In this document: positions 32,968 to 44,815 of the stretch, one piece after another
Layout of the letters: the number at the start of each line of letters is the position of its first letter
Position numbering within the stretch: position 1 is the stretch's first letter
Origin: Symbiodinium natans
Lineage: Eukaryota; Sar; Dinophyceae; Suessiales; Symbiodiniaceae
DNA length: 64,000 nt
Direction of reading: 5' to 3'
Assembly: GCA_905221605.1 (NCBI GenBank)
Contig: CAJNDS010000191.1
Location: forward strand, 493,501 to 557,500
The notes under the pieces: model-generated
What the model was told of the DNA's origin: nothing
Database searches by the model: none
Seen by the model: the letters and a program-made list of their open reading frames with translations, nothing else
Translations under genes and position numbers: made by a program

Positions 32968-33056
32968 TTATAAAAAAGGGTACCCTTTTTGGGTTTAAGG
33001 GGATTCTAAGGGAACCCCAACCCTAAAAAAAGGAAAAGAGGGGCCTACTCCTGCTC
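32968..33056. mobile_element. Family C dispersed element
   Basis: AAAAAAGGGTACCCTTTTTG, GGGATTCTAAGGGAACCCCA and AAAAAGGAAAAGAGGGGCCT followed by ACTCC. It is one of the best preserved copies. A second copy lies 400 bp downstream in the same orientation. Confidence 0.65.
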
Positions 33057-33455
33057 CGAAGATGCCATGATGATGGCGGTGGGGTCTGTGCAGCCGAAGC
33101 TCTGTGCGCACGTCGTTCGACGGTGGTTTGCTGTCCTGCCAAACCCTAAACCCTAAACCCTAAACCCTAAAGAAGCACCAACTTGCAAATTCAGAACCTC
33201 TTGTGCCTTCCACATGTGCCCTCGTTCAGCACAGAACTCGTACACCCGCCCGAGCCTCGACCAAGACGGGGACACAAACATCCACGAACCACAAAACCCT
33301 AAAACTTTACCCTCAAAACCCTCAAAACCCTCAACTTTACTTAAGGGGACATGCCTGGCTTTCCGCAGAGGCAGCGGCTCGCCTGTCCGGCTCGGCCTCG
33401 ACCATCCCCTCAAAAGACCTGCCAGATGTTGCCTAAATCCGCCTGGAGTTTTTTG

Positions 33456-33597
33456 ACAAAAAAGCGTACCCCCTTTCTGGCTCAAACTAGGGTTTTTTAA
33501 GGGTTTCCTCTTTGGTTTTAGAGAGATTTTCTTATGGGAGCCTAAACCCCTTAAAAAAAAAGGAATAAGCTCCTACTCGGGGTCGAAGACTACGGCT
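33456..33597. mobile_element. Family C dispersed element, longer variant
   Basis: AAAAAAGCGTACCCCCTTTC at the left and AAAAAAGGAATAAGCTCCTA followed by CTCGGGGTCGAAG at the right. The interior is longer than in other copies. Confidence 0.55.
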
Positions 33598-33620
33598 TCC
33601 GAAGAATTAGCAGAGAATGC

Positions 33621-34150
33621 GTGGTCCCGGGCCCCCAGAAAGTTTCCTCAAGTCGTCGCATGCCCGACAGCCTTACGTCTATGGCTGGTGGACAAAGGTT
33701 CTCCGGACTCCTGCTTGGAACTCGAGTTCGATCTTCAAAAGCCTTTCCCCGGCACCAGTATGCAATCAAGATGCTGCAGCTGTGCGCAATGTTTGGTAAA
33801 GACTTTGAGGGTACCGCACGACTGGATGCAGTGCGACACCTGAGATTTCAAGATTTGAGCAACAGAAGCTCTGCGTCTTTGGGCTTCGCAACTTGCCAGA
33901 CCTAGCCAGCTCCCCATTGATGGCACGCATCCTGTTTGCCACGGGCTCTGCAGCGAGCGAAGCATACTCGCGCCGAGGCACATCCTCGCATATGCGCGGG
34001 AAGCGATCGCATCTGCTACAGTCAGCTGCTGTTGCGCTTGTGAAACCAATCCTTGGCAAAGCCATATCAGGTCGGGGGGTGGGGTGGAGGGGGGCTGTGC
34101 AATACGCTCCGTCTAGCGAGGAAAGACGAAGGAAGCCGTTGAGTAGTTGA
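33621..34150 (+). CDS. Candidate coding region, strand uncertain
   Basis: Plus-strand frames read PEISRFEQQKLCVFGLRNLP and LMARILFATGSAASEAYSRR continuously from about 33840 to a donor ATATCAG|GTCGGG near 34070. The opposite strand also shows protein-like frames over 33735-34065. Composition favours plus slightly. Family unknown. Confidence 0.27.
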
Positions 34151-34535
34151 TGCGCATGTTTAGCTTACCGACTCCAAGGCAAAGCACTTTCTTGACACGT
34201 GGTAGGCCCTGAAGACGACTGCTTCGCGTGCACGCATACACCTGCTCTCAGGTCTTGCTGCCGAGGTTCGCCAGGATAATGTAAAACACCCATGTCATTT
34301 TAGGGTTTACGGTTTTAGGGCTTAGGGTTTAGGGTTTGCAGATTCAGGCCCGTGGCTGCCCAATGCAATGTGCAGTTTCTTTTGTGCGGGACCAGTTTAA
34401 GGACCTGATTTTGCCCTCACATACCCATGACATACCCGCATGGGCTGCATGCATACTTCTGGCACATGTGCTCTCGGGCTCTGAGCAGCTGCGCCAGACG
34501 TGCGTGAACAGAGGCAAGTTGACACATCCACCTTA

Positions 34536-34630
34536 GGATGTTCCCCCTTATACTCACAGTCCTTGGTAGGGATTCTAGCACCCCCCAATATAATCCCTAT
34601 TAAGGACTGTTAGGATAAGGGGGAACATCC
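34536..34630. mobile_element. Family A foldback element, full copy
   Basis: GGATGTTCCCCCTTATACTC at the left is the inverse of the right end ATAAGGGGGAACATCC. Inside, CAGTCCTTGGTAGGGATT pairs with AATCCCTATTAAGGACTG, so nearly the whole 95 bp is a palindrome around a short CACCCCCC loop. No coding capacity. Confidence 0.85.
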
Positions 34631-35000
34631 CATCGAACAGGGCTTATCTCAGGTCACCCAGCTGCAACACGAGCAAATTGGTATGCAAAAAACCAGAACC
34701 AACACAACCAAAACAGAAAAAACGACAAAACACACAAACACTGACAAACAACACACCAAACAAAAAGAAATCAGGGGCTCTTGTTCGAAGACACCAGTAT
34801 CTAAGACCTCAGGGAAATATGTTTGCTTGGTTTGGGGTTTGGGTTGCTCTTTTAATATCTTTCTCTATTTGCTTTTTGGCCTTCGCAGGAGTCACTGAAA
34901 CTTGCTTTGTATTGGTTTTGCTGTTTTCCACTTTTCTGTGTTTCTTGTTTGATTTAGTTTTTAGTGTTGACTCTGCCCGTAATTATCCTCCCCTATATAT

Positions 35001-35085
35001 ATATATATACATATGTATATATATATGTGTGTGTGTGACCGATTTTTGAATATTTATATTTCTGTGTATATATATATATGTATCT
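35001..35085 (+). repeat. (TA)n / (TG)n microsatellite
   Basis: TATATA, TATG and TGTGTG runs. Confidence 0.85.
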
Positions 35086-36077
35086 GACAGATGTCCTGGC
35101 AGCCCGGTGAGCAACTGTGTATGACTGCAGCTGCCTCTACGACAGCGCTCAAGGTCAGCTCTTCGTGCTCATGCGGAGAGGCTGACTTCTGGGCTCAGGG
35201 TTCGGGGACAGCTCAGGTTCTAGGGCTTTGGGCTTTAGGCTTTAGGGTTTATAGGGTGTTTAGGGCATCGTTGCCAAGCCAGAAACCTGAAAGTGCATGC
35301 CGCAAGCTCGTCTTTTTCGCATGGGGGCCACATGTTGCAAGTTTCACTGAATTGTTCCTTTTGAATTTGCAGGCACCGCGCTTGAATTTATGTCTCTGCT
35401 GTGGGCTGCCGGATGCAGGACGCAGATGACAAGCCAAGCAGTAATCAAATTGCGGTAGCAGAGTGTCAGAGCAGGTCTTATATTACTTATGCAGACACTC
35501 AGCCTAGTATCACTCTCACTCCTATCTCACTTTCCTATCATTAAACCTTAATCCACCTGAAGCAAAGTACCACCATGCTGAATCCTCACCTCCGGCACTT
35601 TCAGAGTGCCACCAGCCAGCTGCTCCTCGCGCGGCAATCGCTAGAAATGCTAGAACCTTGTTCTCAGGGTTTAGGGTTTAGGGTTCAGGGTTTAGGGAAT
35701 GCGTGCTGCGCACGTGCTAGTCTCAGTGCCGCTTGACACAATGGACATCGCGTAAAGCATGTGCATGTGTCAAAAACTCCAGCAATGTCGATCGACGCGT
35801 CTGCGCTTTTATTTTTTTTGCTGCCTTGCGTGCTCCCATCTTCAATCCGTAGGACACTTTGCTTTCGGCAAGCAGCGCCAGGAGCTGCGTCGACATTTGT
35901 TGGAAACAGACGAAAGAGGGGCCAACAAATTACAACAACTCACTACACATATACCTTGGTATGTGTGTGCTGTACAAAAACCGTCTTCGGCACTATAGAC
36001 GCGACGATCCTATCTTCTCAGTGCTTTTTGCATGTCTGCAGCGGCGGGCGCACCCAAGCTCCAGTTTTGCATCACGC

Positions 36078-36134
36078 TAAACCCTAAACCCTAAACCCTA
36101 AACCCTAAACCCTAAACCCTAAACCCTAAACCCA
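36078..36134 (-). repeat. Telomere array (CCCTAAA)8
   Basis: Eight near-perfect units. A G-rich array follows at 36222-36252, so this is another C-rich, spacer, G-rich arrangement, continued by (GA)n. Confidence 0.95.
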
Positions 36135-36251
36135 TTGAAATCTCAGCAACCTCGAGGCCGGAGCCCCTCATTCAAGAAAGCAGAAGCCACCGATTCACAA
36201 ACCGAAAACGACCGAAAAAAAATGTTTAGGGTTTAGGGTTTAGGGTTTAGG

Positions 36252-36283
<32 letters not shown>

Positions 36284-37603
36284 GCAACCCTGTCCCAGAA
36301 AAGCCAAGCCCAAGCAAAACCCCGAATCCTGTATTATATACAAGCCGGGACAGTTAAAATGGTATATATTTGTTGGACAGAATGGTATACATTTGTTTTT
36401 AAAGTGTGGGAAAAACATGCCTCTTGGCCCTAAAATCCTCCCCAGGCCTCCAGGGCGTCAGGGCATCCGCGCCGGTGCTGCGGAGCGCAGAAAGCTGGCT
36501 GTGCTGGCACCGAGAAGGGTAAAGTCCTGCAGGTTCGGGTCGATGATGACAAGGATTCTTTCGGGTTTGGGGCTTTGAGGTTTTAGGGTTTAAGGGTGAA
36601 GAGTTGAAGGGTTTAAGGGTTTTAAGGGCTTAAAGGTGAAGGGTTAAGGGTCAGGGATACAAATCCGAATGCTCTAGGGAATATGCGCACTGCGCTGCCC
36701 GTTGTGCCTACGACGTACGAGAAATCTTTTCAGTCTTGGGAGTAATAAACACCTTAGAACAAAACGGAAGATATCGCCAATACATTGATTAGCCGTCGAA
36801 GTCTCTGTGCCCATTCAATTGGCGAATCACTCAGCAGTCAACAAGTGGTAGCTCTCTGCCTGGCATGCCTAGTGCCTCATGCCTCTATAGTCCTCAATCA
36901 TGCTTTCATCTGTCTCAAGCGCAATTCACCCCCCTCATCCCGCTGACACCCAAACATCACTCACCTTGCCATCGGGGGCAACGCAGGACGAACCAGACCT
37001 CGGCAATTCCTTAATCAACCCCCGAAAGAACCAAACCCTGAACCTCCAAACCAAAGAACCCGGACTCTTAACCCTCAACTGGACCCGTCCGTGGAGAGCA
37101 TCCGGATGGCTTGGCGTGCGTTAAGCGCGCGAACTTGCGGGGGTAGCTGCCGCAGGGTGCTTTCCACCACCCTGTTCACCTGACAAAGGGTTTGTAAATA
37201 GGACTAAAGGTCTCCGGGCTTTGGTCATCAGCGTTGACGGCAAACTTATTTAAGGTGAAGGGCTTTCCGAGGGCTTTAAGACTAGAGAAGGCATTTCAAA
37301 AACTCAGGGATTGCAAAAGTCGAGCATCAACCCCTGTGTGTATTTCTGTGCCTGCAGGTCTAAAACCTGCACTAGCAGCACGTCCTCAAATACCCTACAC
37401 ACTAACCACTATGTCGTTTTGCTCTGAAACCCTGTCGTAACAAACTGTGAACGCCCCTTTGACACGGGCTTACTTGATAACGCCCGACCCAAACTTCCCG
37501 CAGGCCTCTCTCTCGGTCTACACACTCCCGTCCGCTCCCAAAAAGGAACCACGCACCAGAGTAGCTAGGCAGGGGTCGGGGCATGGAATGCGGACTGCAA
37601 GAC

Positions 37604-37706
37604 CCCTAAACCCTAAGCCCTAAACCCTAATTAAACCCTAAACCCTAAACCCTAAATAAACCCTAAACCCTAAAACCCTAAACCCTGAACCCTAAACCCT
37701 AAACCA
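37604..37706 (-). repeat. Telomere array (CCCTAAA)n with TAAATAAA slips
   Basis: About thirteen units. Insertions such as CCCTAATTAAACCC and CCCTAAATAAACCC look like slippage. Confidence 0.93.
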
Positions 37707-39323
37707 TCCTAAGCCCTTTGAACCAGCCTCCTCTCGTGCTTCGAGGGCGTCTCTCTCGATGCGTCTGGTGATCTCGTGCCTTTGCGGAGCAGCTGCGCGG
37801 ATTATGGTGGACACAGAAAATCTCGTTGTACCCCTAATCTTGCAGTTTAGGTTTACAGGCTTTAGGGTTTAGGGTCTAAGCTAAAGACCTGAACCGCCCA
37901 AAAGCGGGAATGGACGGGACACCTCTCTCCTGAAACCCCTGCTTACGCACATTCTCCCATGCGCTGACTATACAGTAGCGTGTGTCGAGATGGACGTGAT
38001 GGGAAAGGTTTGGATTGGTCAAGACTGCAATAAGTTACGGAAACCACAGGGGCCTATGGCTCTCAAAAAGAAGCAAACCTAGCTGACTATGAGTCAACCA
38101 GGACTCTTACAGTGCTTCAAAGTTAAGCGCGAGCTCGGCTCAAACACCTGACGTCCCGTCATCTTTCCTGCAAGGGGTTTCGGGGACTTGTGGGTGTTAG
38201 GCACGTTTTCATTATCTGTTATGGTGCTAACCCGTTGCAAGTGGGGGGGCATCCTGAATTCTGCCTTCGGCAGAGGGTGCTTATCTAGGACTTCGGGCGC
38301 CTTCCTGGGGAGACCCTGAAACCGCCTCCTTGCAGCCCGCGTTACTTCATGGACTCACATTGCAGGCCCGAGATTTGCTCCTTGGAGCTGCGGGCGCCTT
38401 TCTGGCTTGGGAGTTCGCTGCCCATCATCTTTTCAGGGCTTGAGCCAGATGGCCTGTGAGTTCCCGGGCCGACTAGTTTGTGTCCTCTGACAGATCTTTC
38501 TGAGTGGGATTCTCGTTATTCTCGTTAACCCAACGAGGGAAAATATGAAATCGTCCAAGAGCCCACCGAGTCTCATCTGAACTATTGTGACCATTGCCAT
38601 TGTTTCGATAACTCCTATCATAGCGGTTGTCGCGTCCCTACCATAGCAATTACTTTCTATTAGTCTGGCTATTCGTTGGTGTTCCGCCGTCGACAATTCA
38701 TGGGCTGAGGGATGAATGTCCAAATGGCGTCAGCGTGTGTCTGATGCGCGTGCGTCTCTGCCTCGTCTCTACTCCCCTTAGCACTGTGATTAAGCTTAGG
38801 GTTTTCATGCTCCTGTCACCCTAAACCCTAAACCCTAATCGTGGGTGTCTACGTCGTGAAGAGACCATCAAATCAAAGCACTGCACATGAAGCCCCGCTG
38901 AACCTTGACTCAACGTAACCTGCCCCTGCACAACTCTTAGCCCTTAACCCTTTTGAGCGAGGTCTCCCTCTCAAGTGCCTCCAAGCCTGCCTCACCCTAA
39001 ACCCTAAACCCTAAACCCTAAACCCTTTTGCAACAGGCTCCCTAGTCTCTATAAGCCGCAGCCCCAAGGCCGGCGCAACATTGACAAAGGGGCGCGATGA
39101 CCCCGAGGAGCGCCTTTTGGGCTTCTCTCTTCTCTCCGATGGAGGTCGTACATAATCGAACTGGGTATTTTGGATTATCTACTATTATTTGTTGTTAATA
39201 GTATTCTTATTGTTATTGTTATTATCATTCTTATTCTTCTTATTATAGTTGATACTATGTCGGTTGTAGATATGTGACAAGACTAGCAACTATTTAGGGC
39301 TCCGGAAAGTTTGGGCTAGAAAG

Positions 39324-39506
39324 TCACTCCCACGGCTTCTTGGTGCAACGGCCACCTGGCCTTAGATATATAGGGCACGACGGGCTCAACGCTTGCATAA
39401 CCAGTTCCAAAATGCCGCTCCTGCCTTGGTTCAGACTGCCGCAACTACTGTTGCTGATGCCGCGGCGCCTTTTCAGCAGAAGTTCCGCCAGCTCCGCTGC
39501 ATTTGC
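39324..39506 (-). CDS. Terminal exon of an unknown gene
   Basis: After a textbook acceptor (CCGACATTGCAG|G) the frame reads 60 residues, ANAAELAELLLKRRRGISNS ... YLRPGGRCTKKPWE, to TGA. A basic patch follows an amphipathic helix-like stretch. The exon probably belongs with the frame at 39689-40084, but the phases of the visible sites (phase 2 donor, phase 0 acceptor) need another exon between. Confidence 0.42.
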   Translation of the reverse strand, partial: ANAAELAELLLKRRRGISNSSCGSLNQGRSGILELVMQALSPSCPIYLRPGGRCTKKPWE

Positions 39507-39688
39507 CTGCAATGTCGGTGATATCTTCAGGTTACCAGGTTCGCGAAAGTTCCTGCAGCGCTTTCCGCGTACAGGGCCTCTACGGAATACCGATGCACAT
39601 GAGTAGGCTGGGTTAAAAGAACGGGGACCCTTCGTGGTTTCATGGTGTATGAAACCTAACCCGTCAAAACAAAACAAAGATCGCGGTC

Positions 39689-40084
39689 TCAAAGCCCGGG
39701 AAAATGATTTAGATTTATGGGCCTTGTAATCTGGCACATGCACTTCACAGATCTTGCGGCCCCCCTGAACCTTGCTCGGTAGGTCCTAAACGTTAGACCA
39801 TCTTGACTGACCCCTCTAGGGGCGAGGAGCGGGCAGATCTTTCCCGGGTCAAGTGCGAAAGCATCCATGAGGCACATGCAGGTTCGACCCACTCGGAACA
39901 AAACTAACCCAGCCCTGAAGCGTAACCTCTGAACCCTAAGGTCCTGCACCCTCCTACAGCCTTGAACCCAGACATGATACCATGCATGAATAGACAGGAT
40001 TTCCGAACAAATCTTTGATATCTTTGCATTCTCGAGGTGTTTTTGATGAACGGGTCTATGTTCCGACACACACCTCGGAGTCAT
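39689..40084 (-). CDS. Candidate upstream exon, unknown protein
   Basis: A 131-residue minus-strand frame starting MTPRCVSEHRPVHQKHLENA and containing ISKICSEILSIHAWYHVWVQ. A possible donor, GAGCAAG|GTTCAG, lies near 39772. Its likely partner is the exon at 39324-39506. Function unknown. Confidence 0.32.
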   Translation of the reverse strand: MTPRCVSEHRPVHQKHLENAKISKICSEILSIHAWYHVWVQGCRRVQDLRVQRLRFRAGLVLFRVGRTCMCLMDAFALDPGKICPLLAPRGVSQDGLTFRTYRARFRGAARSVKCMCQITRPINLNHFPGL

Positions 40085-40500
40085 TCACGCCCGGCAGTAG
40101 GGTGTATGCCTTGGCACATGAAAAAAGACGGGGTGCCGGGCTTGATAGGAGTTAGGCTGAGTGAGGCTTCATCCATTGGGCAGAACAGGTCTGACATATT
40201 CAGCGTCCTTCAAATTCTGCCTGGCTTGGGCTGTTGTGGCGCCTCGGCTTACAAAAAACTCAACTTGAAGCTTCACGTGTAAGCAGAAAGTAGAGATGCA
40301 GGCTCTCTGTTCTTGTTAGTGGGGAAAAAGTGGTGCAGGGAACAACATGAGGGTATTTCCCGAAAAAGGGACCCCCAAAAAGGGTAACCCTCGACCCTAA
40401 ACCCTAAACCCTAAACCCCATGAGGACTGGGCAAACATCGGCACGCGCCCCACGGCATCCTCATGGACCTGCACCTCACGGCTCTCAGGAGTTCAGAGCT

Positions 40501-40691
40501 GGGATGTTCTCCCCTTCTACTCACCAGCTAGGGTTTAGGGTTTAGGGTTTAGGGTTTAGGGTTTAGGGTTTAGGGTTTAGGGTTTAGAGTTCAGGTATGA
40601 GAATCCCTTGACAGTCCTTAATAGGAATTGTAAAGGGGGGGGGTTGCTATCATCCCTACTAAAGGACTGTTCGTGTAAGGGGGAACATCCC
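40501..40691. mobile_element. Family A foldback element disrupted by a telomere array
   Basis: Left end GGGATGTTCTCCCCTTCTAC, right end GTAAGGGGGAACATCCC. The pairing internal arms are also present (GACAGTCCTTAATAGGAATT / CTACTAAAGGACTGTTCGTG). Directly after the left arm, (TTTAGGG)~8 (40529-40590) separates the terminal repeat from the inner arm, doubling the element's length relative to the 34536 copy. Confidence 0.8.
40529..40590 (+). repeat. Telomere array (TTTAGGG)~8 inside a family A element
   Basis: Seven or eight perfect units beginning at CTAGGGTTTAGGG and ending TTTAGAGTTCAGG. Confidence 0.95.
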
Positions 40692-41260
40692 AAGTTCAGG
40701 GGGCTTCGGCCTGCGAGCCGCCGCTGTCCGATCAGCTCCCTAAGCTTTGTGTTCTGCTCTGCAAGGTCTCCGTCATAACGCCCGCCCCGTAGACCGATTT
40801 AGGATGTGGTCAGAAGGGAACATTTAGAAAAACTGACGTGCAGATGGCAGGATCTGGCGTTGAAGATTTAACATGAAGCTTGGATGCTAGGGTGACCTGG
40901 GTGAAGGCGGGGAAGGGTAGTGGAGTCAACATTTTAAGTCGAGATAGGTTAAGTTGCGCCGGCTTCGGGTCCATGCGAGGGTGTTCGATTTGATTCCCAG
41001 CGAGACCCTAGTAGAAACACAACCATCCATTCCCAGCTCAACAAGCAAAAACACACACACACACACACACACACAATCGATTCTCGAGGTGACCGGGCAG
41101 TCAAGTTTCGAAGCTGGGGTCTTAAGGGTACAAAGGGGTCCTGCGGTCCATGAGCCTGTCGTCTGAGGTGGCCGCTGCTTGCATGACGTCTGCGAGAGGC
41201 CAGCGCCTCGATGTCAGGAGCTGGTTTTAGGGTTTGGGGATTAGGGTTTTAGGGTCTGTT

Positions 41261-41349
41261 AGAGGGTTCTTAAGGGGGGGTTCACTGCGGGGTATGTAAC
41301 CCAAGGTTCCCTATGCTCCCGAACACTCCCCCTTCCCTTAAGAACCCTG
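41261..41349. mobile_element. Family E inverted-repeat element without telomere array
   Basis: Left end AGAGGGTTCTTAAGGGGGGG, right end CCCTTCCCTTAAGAACCCT. The internal GTATGTAACCCAAGGTTCCC is shared with the copy at 11250-11478. Confidence 0.75.
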
Positions 41350-41576
41350 TAAGTCTAGTTCGGAATTCCTAAAAAATTTGGACATGGCAACGACGCTGGA
41401 ATCGTCCCAGCCCCCCCACGCACCTAAGCCTCAAAAAACTGCAGACTCTAAAAAGCAGCTGCATCCTCACATAGCCCCTAGATATTTTTTGCACAATCGA
41501 AATGATTAAAGGCAGAAAATTAACCTGCCAATAACAGCCAAGGCCCACCGGCAGGATGGCATCGTCCACAGCTTGC

Positions 41577-41724
41577 GATCTTTCCCCTTATACTAACAGG
41601 CCTTAATAGGGATTATGGGTACCCCCTATTATCATCCTTATCGTCTACTAAGCGGCCTTAATAGGGATTATGGGTACCCTCCCCCCCCTAATTTTAATCG
41701 TTATCGTATAAGGGGGAACATCCC
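41577..41724. mobile_element. Family A foldback element with an internal duplication
   Basis: Left end TTTCCCCTTATACTAACAGG, right end GTATAAGGGGGAACATCCC. The segment CCTTAATAGGGATTATGGGT followed by ACCC occurs twice, 65 bp apart, so the element appears to be a dimer or partial duplication. Confidence 0.75.
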
Positions 41725-41925
41725 AATCCACAGCCCAAAGGCCCACACCGTGAACTGCTCGGCAGCAGTTGCGACCTCAACTCCTGCGTTGGCCTGAGAG
41801 CTGATGGAACCCGGAATTAGGGTTTAGGGCTTAAGCATAAAGAATTGGAAGGGGTTGATTTTATCATGGACTCCTTTTGGGTGCCTTAAAAACTATCAGG
41901 AAGAGAGTGTACAGTAGAGAACCAC

Positions 41926-41967
<42 letters not shown>

Positions 41968-41968
41968 A
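41926..41968 (+). repeat. Poly-C then poly-A tract
   Basis: About 30 C followed by 11 A. Confidence 0.9.
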
Positions 41969-42836
41969 CAAGACATCATTTCGATCAAGCCTCACTTACA
42001 TGTATCGAGTCCGGGAAGGCTAAAGCAGCTTCGGGCTGATACAGAAAACACCTCCCAGAACCCGGGGCGCTGTGGGGTCTCCTGTGTTTTTAGCGCATCT
42101 TCCTTTTGGGGGGGCACGAGGGAGAGAAGTGCCTGCTCTCAACGGAATCATAGGAATGGTTCCATTCAGCATCTGGAGTTCTTTTTGCATGGTGTGGTTC
42201 CCTTGTGTGGTCGCCTTTTGAAACGGTTTAGGGTTTAGGGTTTGGGGTTTAGGGTTTAGGGGACCTTGACAGAAACATTGTACAGAAGCCGAACGCGTGC
42301 TCACTAAGTTGAAGCTACGCTCAAGCTCTCGTTAGGTGCCGAGCGCATGCAGAGACACGGCCAAGGCCACCTGTCCCAAATTCATAGGGCGATTGCTTGT
42401 GTTCAGGGACCGGGCCTGAGATCGACACGGTTCCCTTGAATTAGTGGTTTAGGGTTCTTTCGAAAAACAGGTCAGCCCTCTAGAGGCCAGAAGAAGCGTA
42501 AGCCTAAAGACCGCGAAAGCGAGGGACCCCCACTTGTGCTCCGATAGACTTACCAATGTACCGCGCCCAATTGGGGCTTGCTCAGGCCGGCCCTTTACAT
42601 GTATACCACCATCGACCACAACGTACTACTATGGACGTGTGCCAGAATGTACTGCAGTGTACCATCATGTACTACTGTAATATACTGTAATATTATGAAA
42701 TATACTGGAATATACTGTAAGGTGCTAGAATATGCTCTTGTTTCATGTTGCACAAATTATATCCGCCCCACCAAAACGGTCTGCCGGTGCTGGGGACTCG
42801 CCTGAGCCTAAACCTTCAAACCCCAAACCCAAAGCC

Positions 42837-42916
42837 TTAAAAGCCTGAAGCCCTCAACCCTAAACCCTAAAGCCCTAAACCCTAAGCCCTGAAACCTAAA
42901 CCCTAAACCCTAAGCC
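42837..42916 (-). repeat. Degenerate telomere array (CCCTAAA)n
   Basis: Units varied by CCTGAAG, CCCTCAA, CCCTAAG and CCTGAAA. Confidence 0.85.
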
Positions 42917-43069
42917 CAAATCCGGCCCGTGAGCCCAGGACTTCTCTTCTCCGCCCGCAGTCCGAAACCCCCCCCCCCCCCCGCACGCCTCTGGGTGATC
43001 TTCAGCCAAGCTCACAATTCTGGGCCTTAGCACAACAAGACCCGGGAGGAGCCTAGGATTTTTTTGGGC

Positions 43070-43155
43070 ACACCGGCACACCCTTTTTGCCTTCAAGGAG
43101 ATTATCAGGGAACCCTAACCCGAAAAAAAAGGAACAAAGGGCCTACTCCCGGCCT
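43070..43155. mobile_element. Family C dispersed element
   Basis: GGCACACCCTTTTTGCCTTC, GGAGATTATCAGGGAACCCT and AAAAAAAAGGAACAAAGGGC followed by CTACTCC match the copy at 32968. Confidence 0.6.
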
Positions 43156-44127
43156 TAGCACAAGCCCATAGCTTCGCAGCGCCCCAATAAACAATGCCCA
43201 GGTTCGGAGATGGGAAGTAGACCCTAAAACCTAGCGAAGCCCCAAAAGCCTAGGCCCTTAAAGCCCAAACCCCAAACCCTAAACCCTACCTAAACCTAAC
43301 CCTAAACCCTCATGCAACCCTAAACCTAACGTGAGGGAGGGGTTCTTGCAAGAACGGTGCATGCAAAGATCGCCCCCAAGGGACTCCAGCGACTTGAGGT
43401 CTACCAGGCGATCTACGGGCCCAGGATGGTTTAAGGCTTCTTCTAGCTACAGGGTATAGGGTTTAGGGTTTAGGGTTGTTTTAGGGTTTGCTCGGTTTAG
43501 GTTATCTAGGGTTTAGGGTTTGGTTTTGGGATTTTTGTTAGGGTTTAGGGTTTGATGGTTTGGGTTTAGGGCTTTGGGGGCCGAATCAGCAGAGGACCAA
43601 TACGTTTTTTTGGACTCCTGCCAGACCAGCCACACGGCAGGGCCACTTTGTCAACAATGTTTGCCGAGCTACATGGGCCTCGTCTCAAAGGCCTGACTGA
43701 GAAATGCCTGGAGGCCTGAAAGCCCAATCCCTGCACCCTAAACCCTAAAACCCCCTCGTTATCCCCCATCCCTAAACCCTACACCCTAAACCCCCTCATT
43801 TTTACCTGCCAATCGTCAACCTTGGTTGAGATGAGCTGGGTGCCACGCGCAACCCCCACAGTGCTCACAGTGAGAGCCTTCTCTCACTCTCACAGAAGCT
43901 TGTGTGTGTGCCGAGCGAAACACCATGACCCGCTGCCAAACACATCCTGGGACTGCAAACCCCTTCAACGACGTGCTTAGGGTTCTTCAGCGAAGTGCTG
44001 CCAACCCCTTTATGCCCCGGGAGCTTCCGACCGGCCACCAGCAACTTCCTTTCACGCGACACATGCCTGCAAACTTTTCGGAAGCAGCACTGTAGCAGCG
44101 ACCCCAGGGTCGAAGTGAGCTTCCCTT

Positions 44128-44245
44128 CTAGACAGTAACAGTAATAATAATACTAATAATAATAATAGTAAGAATAGTCATAGTCATAATAATAATGGTA
44201 ATAGTAATAACAGTAGTAATAATAATAGTAATAGTAGCCACAACA
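44128..44245 (+). repeat. AT-rich degenerate (AAT/AGT)n array
   Basis: Trinucleotide-like repeat of TAA, TAG and TCA units. Similar AT-rich patches lie at 39170-39260 and 56150-56300. Confidence 0.8.
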
Positions 44246-44703
44246 AAGTTCCTCCTAAACACATAGCATGATATTTGAAACAGCCCCCCCACATTTCAAG
44301 CCCGCATCCCTGCCGGATCCCGACTCTGCCCCATACGAGTAGGTACAGAAGGAGGACGTGAACCTTTTGAGACCTGTACTACAGGGTTCTAGAACAACTT
44401 TGAGGGTTTAGGGTTTAGGGTTTAGGGTTACTATACTTGGCTGCACTTAGGAGGGTAGTAAGAAAACAAAACTTTTAGCTGCCTTATTCAGAAACCCAAT
44501 AAACCCAAAAAGGCAAAGGATCTAAAGTTACGGTAAAGCACCACAGAGTATAGGGTTTAGGGTTTAGGCTTACTATAGAGTGTAGCTGCGAAGGTTCGAC
44601 CGCACGGCAATTCATCTGCAAGGTTCCCCCAGTCCTTGCCACTCTCCATCTCTGTACCCCATACGAGGTCCGCGCCCATCTGCGGCCGAGGGCTTCCTCC
44701 TGC

Positions 44704-44815
44704 ATTTAGGGTTTAGGGTTTAGGGTCTAGGTTTTTTTTTAGGGTCTGGGGTTTAGGGTTTAGGGTTTTGGGTTTAGGATTTAGGGTTTAGGGTTTGGGG
44801 TTTAGGGTTTAGCTT
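44704..44815 (+). repeat. Telomere array (TTTAGGG)n with variants
   Basis: About fifteen units, including TTTGGGG, TTTTGGG and TTAGGAT variants. Confidence 0.93.

Larger units (their letters stand above)
42300..43900. other. Non-coding, telomere-motif-rich
   Basis: Degenerate CCCTAAA arrays (42837-42916, 43260-43330, 43735-43795), G-rich motifs (43440-43560), a C18 tract at about 42967 and one family C element. No protein-like frame of note. Confidence 0.45.
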
